DNA from: JACKCP01 sp034007295
GTDB lineage: Bacteria > Desulfobacterota > Desulfobacteria > Desulfobacterales > JACKCP01
Reading direction: 5' to 3'
NCBI GenBank assembly: GCA_034007295.1
Contig: JAVERC010000012.1
Location: 9,002 to 73,001 of the forward strand
DNA length: 64,000 nt
Shown piece after piece: positions 38,070 through 45,170 of the stretch. Positions within the stretch are counted from its first letter, which is position 1. Each line of letters starts with the position of its first letter. The position numbers were made by a program, and so were the translations under genes. The notes beneath the pieces are model-generated. The model was given only the letters and a program-made list of their open reading frames with translations. It made no database searches and was not told the origin of the DNA.

Positions 38070-38273
38070 AAAACCTAAGTTGAGCAATTTTCAAGTTTGC
38101 TGCATATACAAGGCAAATTGTATCAGGCTATACTTTTGCTATGCGTGATACAATTTAACGCATAAGATGCGGCAAAATTGGAAAGCCCACAGGTTTCATG
38201 TTTTTAAATATAATAAGTTTAAATCATTAAAAATTTATTAATTTAAAAATATAAAACGCTCAATTTAGGTAAA
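38070..38273 (+). repeat. dispersed repeat family B, copy 2
   Basis: About 204 bases from ACCTAAGTTGAGCAATTTTC to the inverted end CGCTCAATTTAGGT. The ends agree over about 18 positions with few mismatches (CCTAArTTGAGCr, then T-rich). The core is nearly the same as copy 1. It sits immediately left of a family A element, separated by about 15 bases. Confidence 0.82.
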
Positions 38274-38288
38274 AATCAGACTAAATAC

Positions 38289-38438
38289 TTAGTTGCTGAA
38301 CGAAAACGGCCTTTTTTGTCCATTCTTAAGTCAGATTCAAAATTTAATCCTCAAAATACTCAATGTATCCTAAAGGTTAAATTTTTCATCTTCCTTAAAC
38401 TGAACAAAAAATTCTCGTTTTCGACAGATCAATACTTA
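38289..38438 (-). repeat. MITE-like repeat family A, copy D (inverted)
   Basis: About 150 bases, reverse orientation to the other copies: TTAGTTGCTGAACGAAAACG at the left, the internal TGTATCCTAAAGGTTAAATTT and CTCGTTTTCG at the right. The right terminus is diverged (ACAGATCAATACTTAA instead of GCCAATAACTAA). It lies immediately downstream of leuA. Confidence 0.82.
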
Positions 38439-38456
38439 ATTTTTTTAGGCTGCAGT

Positions 38457-40001
38457 CTAAATTTCTGCTTTTTCAGTAATTCCTCTCAAGCCAAGCTTTA
38501 TAAGTCTGTTAAGACCGTTTAAATAAGCCCTTGCACTTGCTGTAAGAATATCTGGGTGTGCACCTTTTCCAAGGGCAATTTTTCCATTGCTGTCCTTAAG
38601 TCTTACAGTAACTTCGCCCTGTGCATCTGTACCGCCTGTAAGTGCAGTAATTGAGTATCTCAAAAGTTCAGGTTTTTTACCTGTTATTTTTGAAATTGCA
38701 TTAAAAACTGCATCAATTGGGCCAGTTCCATCACTGAATTCCATTTTTTCAATTCCATCAACAAGAAGCTTTACACTTGCAGTTGGAAAAATTGAAGTTC
38801 CGGTTGAAACATGAATATACTCAAGCTTATAAATATCTTCTGTTCGAAGAATTCCTTCATTTACAAGGGCTTCAAGGTCTTCATCAAGAATTTCCTTTTT
38901 CTTGTCACATAAAGACTTAAATTCCTTTGCAACAACAGCAACTTCTTCATCAGAAAGCTTATATCCCATTTCTTCAAGTCTTGCCTTTATTGCAGCCTTG
39001 CCTGAATGCTTTCCAAGAATCATTTTATTTGAGCTTAAGCCAACAGTTTCAGGCTTCATGATTTCATAGGTCATGGGATTTTTCAAAACACCGTCCTGAT
39101 GAATTCCAGACTCATGGGCAAAGGCATTTGCACCGACAACAGCCTTGTTGGGCTGAACCATAATTCCTGTAATCATGGATACAAGGCGGCTTGTGGGATA
39201 AATTTTTGTTGTGTCAATACCAGTTGTATAACCTAAATCTTCAGCTCTTGTATTAAGAGTCATTACAAATTCTTCCAAAGAAGTATTTCCGGCTCTTTCA
39301 CCTATTCCGTTTATTGTAACCTCAACCTGCCTTGCTCCGGCATTGACTGCTGAAAGAGTATTGGCAGTTGCAAGTCCAAGATCATTATGACAATGAACGC
39401 TTATAACAGCTTTATGTGCATTTTTCGAATTTTCCATGATGTATTTTATAAGACTTCCATATTCGTCTGGAAGTGCATAACCTACAGTATCTGGAATATT
39501 AACTGTTGTTGCACCGGCATCAATTACGCAATCAACCACTCTGCAAAGAAAATCCTTATCGCTTCTTGAACCGTCTTCAGCTGAAAATTCTACATTGTCT
39601 GTAAAAGTTTTGGCATATTTGACAGCCTCAACTGCCTTTTCAAGAACTTTTTCAGGGTCCATGTCAAGTTTGTATTTCATATGAAGATCTGATGTTGCAA
39701 TAAAAGTATGAAGTCTTGGATATTTTGCATGCTTTACTGCTTCCCAGGCTCTGTCTATATCAGACTTGTTTGCTCTGCAAAGTCCTGCAATCTGTGCTTT
39801 TTTTGCGTTTTTTGCAACTTCAGAAACTGCTTCAAAATCACCGTCTGATGCAGCCGGAAATCCTGCTTCAATCACATCAACTCCAAGCTCTTCAAGACGG
39901 TTTGCAATTCTAACTTTTTCGGCAATATTCATTGTTGCACCAGGAGACTGTTCACCATCTCTTAATGTAGTATCAAATATAATTATTCTGCTGCTGTCCA
40001 T
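38457..40001 (-). CDS. leuA: 2-isopropylmalate synthase
   Basis: A 514-aa LeuA condensing acetyl-CoA with 2-oxoisovalerate in leucine synthesis. FDTTLRDGEQSPGATM near residue 10 is the signature with the metal-binding Asp, and VHCHNDLGLATANTLSAV near 200 carries the metal-binding HxH. The C-terminal third (about 390-500) is the regulatory domain for leucine feedback. It is a solitary gene here with a GC-rich leader hairpin (40075-40108) and a family A repeat directly downstream. Confidence 0.96.
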   Translation of the reverse strand: MDSSRIIIFDTTLRDGEQSPGATMNIAEKVRIANRLEELGVDVIEAGFPAASDGDFEAVSEVAKNAKKAQIAGLCRANKSDIDRAWEAVKHAKYPRLHTFIATSDLHMKYKLDMDPEKVLEKAVEAVKYAKTFTDNVEFSAEDGSRSDKDFLCRVVDCVIDAGATTVNIPDTVGYALPDEYGSLIKYIMENSKNAHKAVISVHCHNDLGLATANTLSAVNAGARQVEVTINGIGERAGNTSLEEFVMTLNTRAEDLGYTTGIDTTKIYPTSRLVSMITGIMVQPNKAVVGANAFAHESGIHQDGVLKNPMTYEIMKPETVGLSSNKMILGKHSGKAAIKARLEEMGYKLSDEEVAVVAKEFKSLCDKKKEILDEDLEALVNEGILRTEDIYKLEYIHVSTGTSIFPTASVKLLVDGIEKMEFSDGTGPIDAVFNAISKITGKKPELLRYSITALTGGTDAQGEVTVRLKDSNGKIALGKGAHPDILTASARAYLNGLNRLIKLGLRGITEKAEI

Positions 40002-40074
40002 TATTTTGTCCTTTTCGGTTTTTTCAAGTTATGTTTGATTTATTTTTTTTAATAACCGAAAATACCGAGCATGG

Positions 40075-40108
40075 ACCGCGGGATTATGCAATCTTTGCTG
40101 CCCGCGGC
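40075..40108 (-). promoter_or_regulatory. GC-rich leader hairpin upstream of leuA
   Basis: CCGCGGG (40076-40082) and CCCGCGG (40101-40107) form a seven-bp stem extended by a G-U pair on the minus strand, starting about 75 bases before the leuA ATG in an otherwise AT-rich leader. It is plausibly part of an RNA regulator of leuA. There is no T run after it and no clear T-box consensus, so the mechanism is unknown. Confidence 0.45.
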
Positions 40109-40284
40109 TTTAAACCCTTCAAAAAACAAATTATCCTCCGCACTTTTAATTTAAAAATAAGTGTCATATATAATATTTTTTCCCATAAAATGTCCAATTT
40201 AATATTGAACAATATGAAAAATATTATTTATGATTTTAAAAATTCAATTTATACAGATCTAAAAAAAACAAAAAGGTTAAAAAA

Positions 40285-41010
40285 ATGTCTTCAGATTTTA
40301 AAGAAATTAATTTTTATTCAGAAAAATTCAGTCTAAGCGGATATCTTCATATACCCAAAAATTTTTCAAATTCCATAGTTATTGGTTCACACGGACTTTT
40401 AAGCGACGCACAGAGCATGAAGCAGATAAATCTTGCAAAAAGGCTTTCTGACTATAATATCGGATATCTCAGATTCAATCACAGGGGATGCTCAACAAGC
40501 CAAGGAAAACTTGAAAATACCAATCTTTTAACAAGAAAAACTGATATCATATCAGCCTTTGAATACTTAAAGACAAATTATAATATAAAAAAAACAGGTC
40601 TTTTTGGAAGCAGTATGGGAGGAGCTGCATGTATTTGTTCCCATGATGAAATTAAACCTCAGGCAATGGTTCTTGTTGCATCTCCGGTTCTTGGGAAAAC
40701 CATGAAAAATTCCTTTTCAAATAGTATTGATATACTTATGAAGGAAACAGGATTATCAAGAAATTTTTTTGAAAAAAATATAGATTTTGACCTTTCAGGT
40801 GATATTGATAAAATAAAAAATTCACTTGTAATTCATGGTGATAATGATGAAATTGTACCTTTTGAAAATGGAGAAATTTTATATTCAAATCTAAAAAATG
40901 ATAAAAAAATGATCAGAATAAAAAATGGAGACCACAGAATTACAAGTCCAAAAGATCAAAATATTATGATTGATGAAACAGTTAACTGGTTTGTAAAATA
41001 CTTAAATTAA
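40285..41010 (+). CDS. alpha/beta hydrolase
   Basis: A 241-aa serine hydrolase of the esterase/peptidase S9-like type. The nucleophile elbow is G-S-S-M-G with S110. HGDNDEIVPFENGE supplies the acid and NGDHRITSP the catalytic His. HRGCSTSQG is the oxyanion region. No signal peptide is present. The substrate is not predictable. It ends 16 bases before glpX, with a possible shared transcript. The 80 bases before it hold no recognised gene. Confidence 0.85.
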   Translation: MSSDFKEINFYSEKFSLSGYLHIPKNFSNSIVIGSHGLLSDAQSMKQINLAKRLSDYNIGYLRFNHRGCSTSQGKLENTNLLTRKTDIISAFEYLKTNYNIKKTGLFGSSMGGAACICSHDEIKPQAMVLVASPVLGKTMKNSFSNSIDILMKETGLSRNFFEKNIDFDLSGDIDKIKNSLVIHGDNDEIVPFENGEILYSNLKNDKKMIRIKNGDHRITSPKDQNIMIDETVNWFVKYLN

Positions 41011-41026
41011 ACAGGGAGAAATATTT

Positions 41027-42013
41027 ATGGAATATCCCCAGCATAATCTGGGCCTTGATCTTGTAAGGGTTACTGAAACGGCTGCCCTTGCGTCTGCAAG
41101 ATGGCTTGGCAAAGGTGAAAAAGAAAAAGGAGATCAGGCAGCAGTTGATGCCATGAGACTTTCATTTAATGCAATAAATATCAAAGGCAGGGTAATAATA
41201 GGCGAAGGTGAAAAGGATCATGCTCCAATGCTCTACAACGGAGAATCACTTGGTACAGGACAAGGGCCTTCAGTTGATGTAGCAGTTGATCCAGTTGAAG
41301 GCACCAACCTTCTTGCATACGGAAGACCAAATGCCATTGCAGTTGTTGGTGTTGCACCCGAAGGCACAATGTTTACTCCAGGCTCAAGCTTTTATATGGA
41401 AAAACTTGTTGTACCTGAAGCTGCAAGAAATGTTGCAGATATTGAGGCTCCGGTGGAAGATAACCTTTCAAAAATAGCAAAAGCACTTGGAAAAGACGTG
41501 GAAGACCTCATGGTTTTTGTCCTTGACAAACCAAGACACAGGGAACTTATTGAAAAAATAAGAAAAGCAGGTGCAAGAATCCAGCTTCACACAGACGGAG
41601 ATGTTGCAGGCTCTTTAATGGCAATTGATCCCACATCTGAAGTAGATCTTATGATGGGAACAGGAGGAACCCCTGAAGGAGTACTTTCTGCCTGTGCAAT
41701 AAAAGGTCTTAACGGAGAAATTTTTACAAGATTGAATCCCCAGAAAAAAGAAGAAATTGAGGCCTTAAAAAAAGAAGGTGCTGATTTAAAAAAAGTAAGA
41801 AACGTAGACGACCTTGTAAGAAGTGAAGATGTCTTTTTTGCAGCAACAGGAATTTCAGGAGGCACTTTTCTTTCAGGAGTTACCTATACAGGAAAAGGTG
41901 CTGTTACACAGTCAATGGTTATCAGGGGAAGAACAGGAACAATCAGATATATAAAATCTTTTCATAATTTCACAAAACTTATGAAATTCAGTTCCATTAA
42001 ATATGAACGATAA
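41027..42013 (+). CDS. glpX: fructose-1,6-bisphosphatase, class II
   Basis: A 328-aa GlpX-type enzyme hydrolysing fructose-1,6-bisphosphate in gluconeogenesis. The motifs IGEGEKDHAPMLYNGE, VDPVEGTNLLAYG and MMGTGGTPEGVLSACAIK are diagnostic and carry the metal-binding acidic residues. Length agrees with the family. It is followed 14 bases later by pepA. Confidence 0.96.
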   Translation: MEYPQHNLGLDLVRVTETAALASARWLGKGEKEKGDQAAVDAMRLSFNAINIKGRVIIGEGEKDHAPMLYNGESLGTGQGPSVDVAVDPVEGTNLLAYGRPNAIAVVGVAPEGTMFTPGSSFYMEKLVVPEAARNVADIEAPVEDNLSKIAKALGKDVEDLMVFVLDKPRHRELIEKIRKAGARIQLHTDGDVAGSLMAIDPTSEVDLMMGTGGTPEGVLSACAIKGLNGEIFTRLNPQKKEEIEALKKEGADLKKVRNVDDLVRSEDVFFAATGISGGTFLSGVTYTGKGAVTQSMVIRGRTGTIRYIKSFHNFTKLMKFSSIKYER

Positions 42014-42027
42014 AAATTGGAGAAAAT

Positions 42028-43515
42028 ATGCTTAAAATAATAAAATTTTCAGAACTTGAAGCAGGCTCAGAAATAACTGCTATTGGTTCATGTGAAAATA
42101 TTAATGAATTTTGTGGTGAAAAAAAATATTTTGCAGTGGAAAAAATTGCAAGAGAACTTGAAGAGTTTAAAGGAGAAGAAGATAAAACAATAGTTTTTTA
42201 TTCACCTGAAAATATCAATGCAAAAAAAATGGTTGTCTGCGGTTTTGGAAAAAAGGAAAACATATCATCCGAATCTTTCAGAAGATTTGCTTCAAATGCC
42301 GTAAAACAGGCACTTTCTCTTAAAGCATCCTGCCTTGACATTATAATCCCTGATTTTAATAAAGCAGATTCTGATAAAATTGAATCTTTCAAAGCAATTT
42401 GTGAAGGAGCTTATCTTTCAAATTATTCTTTTAATCAATACAAGTCAAAAAAAGATGAGCAGCCTTTAAAGGAAATAAGAATCCCTGTTTTGGATGAAAA
42501 CCTTGAAGAATTTAAAAAAATTGCAGATCAAACTGAAAAAATCTGTTCCTGCGTTTTTTTTGCAAGAAATATTGTTTCTACACCACCAATAGATAAAAGA
42601 CCTGAAAAGCTTAAAAACCTGCTTGTTGATTTTGCCTCAAGGTCAGGACTTCAAACTCAGGTTTTTGACAATGCTAAACTTGAAGAGCTTGGATTTAATT
42701 CACATCTTGGAGTTGCAAAAGGAAGCTCAGAAGGTGCATATCTTGTAATAATGGAATATACTCCAAAAAATTATAATGAAACAATTGCCCTTGTTGGAAA
42801 AGGCATAACATTTGATTCAGGCGGACTTGACCTTAAGCCCCCTTCCGGAATGGAAGACATGAAGCTTGACATGGGAGGAGCTGCTGCTGTTACAGGAGCT
42901 GCTGCTGCCCTTGCAAAGCTTGGCATAAACAAAAGAATAATTGCAGTTGTACCAATTGCGGAAAATATGATTTCAGGTGATTCATACAGGCCCGGTGATG
43001 TTTTAAAATCCTATAATGGTAAAACCATTGAGGTTTTAAATACCGATGCAGAAGGAAGACTTATTCTTGCAGATGCTCTTTCCTATACAGAAAAACTTTT
43101 CAATCCAGACCTTATAATTGATGCTGCAACTCTTACAGGTGCCTGCATGGTAGCCCTTGGAGATAAAATTGCAGGAGTTTTTACAGACAGTGAAGAAATC
43201 GGTTCAGAAATTGTAAAAGCAGGCAAAAAAATAAATGAACCATGCTGGATGCTTCCTGTTTTTAAAGACTATGCAAAAAAACTGAAAAGCAGTGTTGCAG
43301 ACCTTAAAAACATAACCGGTGGAAAATACGGCGGAGCAATTACAGCGGCACTTTTTTTAAAGGAATTTGTAGAAAAAACAGATTATGTTCATCTTGACAT
43401 TGCAGGCCCTGCCTTCAGCCATGAAGCAGACCATTATACCAATAAAGGCGGCACAGGCTTTGGTGTAAGGCTTATTACTGAATATGTCATGACAAGAGAA
43501 TTAAACCTGAGTTGA
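42028..43515 (+). CDS. pepA: leucyl aminopeptidase (M17)
   Basis: A 495-aa cytosolic aminopeptidase. GKGITFDSGGLDLKPPSGM and the metal-binding NTDAEGRLILADAL are the M17 signatures, and the N-terminal macro-like domain spans about 1-160. The last residues NLS and the TGA stop are written by a repeat end (TTAAACCTGAGTTGA), the same motif that bounds repeat family B, so the native C-terminus may have been changed by an insertion. Confidence 0.95.
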   Translation: MLKIIKFSELEAGSEITAIGSCENINEFCGEKKYFAVEKIARELEEFKGEEDKTIVFYSPENINAKKMVVCGFGKKENISSESFRRFASNAVKQALSLKASCLDIIIPDFNKADSDKIESFKAICEGAYLSNYSFNQYKSKKDEQPLKEIRIPVLDENLEEFKKIADQTEKICSCVFFARNIVSTPPIDKRPEKLKNLLVDFASRSGLQTQVFDNAKLEELGFNSHLGVAKGSSEGAYLVIMEYTPKNYNETIALVGKGITFDSGGLDLKPPSGMEDMKLDMGGAAAVTGAAAALAKLGINKRIIAVVPIAENMISGDSYRPGDVLKSYNGKTIEVLNTDAEGRLILADALSYTEKLFNPDLIIDAATLTGACMVALGDKIAGVFTDSEEIGSEIVKAGKKINEPCWMLPVFKDYAKKLKSSVADLKNITGGKYGGAITAALFLKEFVEKTDYVHLDIAGPAFSHEADHYTNKGGTGFGVRLITEYVMTRELNLS

Positions 43516-43534
43516 GCGTTTCATATTTTTAAAT
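43502..43534 (-). repeat. solo end of repeat family B
   Basis: TAAACCTGAGTTGAGCGTTTC followed by ATATTTTTAAATTA is the family B terminal inverted repeat, without the rest of the element, abutting family A copy A. It overlaps and supplies the pepA stop codon. Confidence 0.65.
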
Positions 43535-43680
43535 TAGTTATTGGCCGAAAACGAGAATTTTTTGTTCAGTTCAAGGAAGATAAAAAATTTAACCTTTACG
43601 ATACATTTAGTATTTTGAGGATTAAATTTTGAATCTGACTTAAAAATGGACAAAAAAAGCCGTTTTCGTTCAGCAACTAA
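43534..43680 (+). repeat. MITE-like repeat family A, copy A
   Basis: About 147 bases with 20-base imperfect terminal inverted repeats: TTAGTTATTGGCCGAAAACG at the left, and at the right the reverse complement of TTAGTTGCTGAACGAAAACG (four mismatches). There is no ORF. Internal blocks such as TTTAACCTTTACGATACATTT are shared with the other copies. Copies A and B flank the pseudogene at 43701. Confidence 0.88.
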
Positions 43681-43700
43681 ATATTTTAATTAAAAATCCA

Positions 43701-44050
43701 ATGGAAAGGGACAATGGAAGAAAGGCTGCAGAACTTGTATATCAAAAAAGCGATATAAAACCCTTATGTGAATTTGTGGAAAATAATTATTTTAAAATTT
43801 TCAGTAACAGGGATTATATTTTAGCAAATGAACTTACCCTTAAAACCGCATTTTTAACTCTTTTATATAATGATTCAATTTTTCTCATGGATTCTGAGGC
43901 TGAAATTTCAAGAAGATATTCTGATCTTACAATGATAATCCGTCCTGACAGGCGTTATATGGAAAGGTTTATGATGTTTTGATTGAATTTAAGTTTATAA
44001 GCCTTAAAGAGGCCGGACTAACAGGTAAAGAAGCAAAAAATTTAAGCATG
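43701..44050 (+). pseudogene. broken fragment of PD-(D/E)XK AAA-ATPase gene
   Basis: The first 93 codons (ending at 43982) reproduce residues from the MERDKGRDAAKLVYQK region of the intact gene at 61494-63293 with only a handful of substitutions, up to RPDRRY. A one-base change of frame then stops the frame (RYMERFMMF instead of RYGKIYDVLIEFK). The nucleotide similarity resumes in another frame through GLTGKEAKNLS and stops near 44050. The Walker A half and the end of the gene are missing. It lies between two family A repeats. Confidence 0.9.
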
Positions 44051-44126
44051 CTTTTTTTATTTTAATAAAAATATTTTTGAAAATTAAAAAATTAATACCG
44101 TTAAAAAATTTAAGTTAAAAAACTAT

Positions 44127-44267
44127 TTAGTGATTGGCCGAAAACTAGAATTTTTTGTTCAGTTCAAGTGAAAAATTTAACCTTTAGGATACATTTAATA
44201 TTTTGAGGATTAAATTTTGAATCTGACTTAAGAATGGACAAAAAAGGCCGTTTTCGTTCAGCAACTA
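44127..44267 (+). repeat. MITE-like repeat family A, copy B
   Basis: About 141 bases, TTAGTGATTGGCCGAAAACT at the left and the family right end CGTTTTCGTTCAGCAACTA. It is slightly shorter than copy A because of internal deletions after TTCAGTTCAAGTG. Just downstream of it starts the defence island. Confidence 0.87.
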
Positions 44268-44310
44268 TTTATACACTTGAATTTTTAATTGAAAATAAAG
44301 GAAAAATAAT

Positions 44311-44844
44311 ATGGTAGAAATTTGGGATGATTACTGCGGATTTGTAGAATTTGAAGACGGAGATGTTGAATATCCTGATTCAGAAGAATATGATGCCTGT
44401 TTTGAATCTGAACTTTATGATGAAATGAGACGGGAACAAGAATTGCAAGATGAAGAAGATTATAATTCTGGTTTTGAATCTGAATTTTTTGATCAAATGA
44501 AACTTGAAGAAAAATTAAAAAATGAGAAAGATTATGACTCCAATTTTGAAGCTGAAGCTCATGAACAAATAAAACTTGAAGAAAAACTAAAAAATGAAAA
44601 AGATTATGACTCTAAATTTGAAGCTGAAGTTTATGAACAAATAAAACTTGAAGAAAAACTATTACATGAAGCATATTTGGATGCATTAATTGATACATAC
44701 GAACAAGCCAACAGATCAGACCATGTAGACCCGTTTGAAGAAATGGAAAGAGAATTAAATGAAAAAAGAAATCATTCATATAGATTGATAATTCTTTCAC
44801 CACAAGAAAAAAATAATAACAACAATGATGATATCCCGTTTTAA
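44311..44844 (+). CDS. acidic tandem-repeat protein with SSB-like C-terminal tail
   Basis: A strongly acidic 177-aa protein without signal peptide. Residues 45-68, 69-92 and 93-116 are three copies of a 24-residue repeat (LKNEKDYDSNFEAEAHEQIK type), preceded by a degenerate copy (about 21-44) and followed by part of another. The last nine residues are NNNNDDIPF. An Asn-rich linker ending in DDIPF is the tip by which bacterial SSB recruits partner proteins (E. coli SSB ends DDDIPF), but there is no OB-fold. I do not recognise the family. It is the first gene of a run leading into Cad1, with gaps of 32 and 78 bases, so it may belong to the same operon. Confidence 0.75.
   Translation: MVEIWDDYCGFVEFEDGDVEYPDSEEYDACFESELYDEMRREQELQDEEDYNSGFESEFFDQMKLEEKLKNEKDYDSNFEAEAHEQIKLEEKLKNEKDYDSKFEAEVYEQIKLEEKLLHEAYLDALIDTYEQANRSDHVDPFEEMERELNEKRNHSYRLIILSPQEKNNNNNDDIPF
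44443..44658 (+). repeat. three 72-bp in-frame tandem repeats
   Basis: Three consecutive 72-base units within the acidic protein gene encode 24 residues each; the last two are nearly the same at DNA level (GAAAAATTAAAAAATGAGAA type). Recent expansion by slippage or unequal exchange is likely. Confidence 0.8.
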
Positions 44845-44876
44845 AAAATTATAATAATTTCAAAAAAAGGGTAAAA

Positions 44877-45092
44877 ATGCCAAAAATCAGATATTTTGCA
44901 GCTTTAATGAATTCTAAAGAATTTTTTCTTTTCAAAAAACAGCTTGAAAATGAAAGAAATAAAAGAAGACAAAAAATGAAGAAATTTTATAAAAAAAACA
45001 AGGAAAAAATTTTAAATTTTGAACTGAAGGGACTTGATTTTTCAGATTTAAAAGAAGCAGAATGCACACCAAAAAAACCTGAAAAAAATTAA
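44877..45092 (+). CDS. small basic hypothetical protein
   Basis: A 71-aa Lys/Arg-rich protein (KQLENERNKRRQKMKKFYKK) with an AAAGGG ribosome binding site before the ATG. No family recognised. It follows the acidic SSB-tail protein by 32 bases and precedes cad1 by 78 bases. Opposite charge to the upstream protein raises the possibility of a complex, as inference. Confidence 0.6.
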   Translation: MPKIRYFAALMNSKEFFLFKKQLENERNKRRQKMKKFYKKNKEKILNFELKGLDFSDLKEAECTPKKPEKN

Positions 45093-45170
45093 TTTGTTGA
45101 TATTTTTTTAATTAAAAATATTCTAATCAGAAAAAACTTTGGAACAAAATTTTTTAAAAGCCTGGAAATT

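Noticed and set aside
40031..40120. T-box riboswitch for leuA
   Set aside because: GGACCGCGG resembles the T-box ACCGCG sequence, but it reads on the strand opposite to leuA and the surrounding conserved elements are missing.
40031..40336. 101-codon plus-strand open frame upstream of the alpha/beta hydrolase
   Set aside because: It covers the leuA leader hairpin on the opposite strand, has no ribosome binding site or family resemblance and overlaps the hydrolase start. It looks fortuitous.
44443..44658. CRISPR-like direct repeats in the acidic protein gene
   Set aside because: The repeats are contiguous 72-bp in-frame coding units with no spacers.
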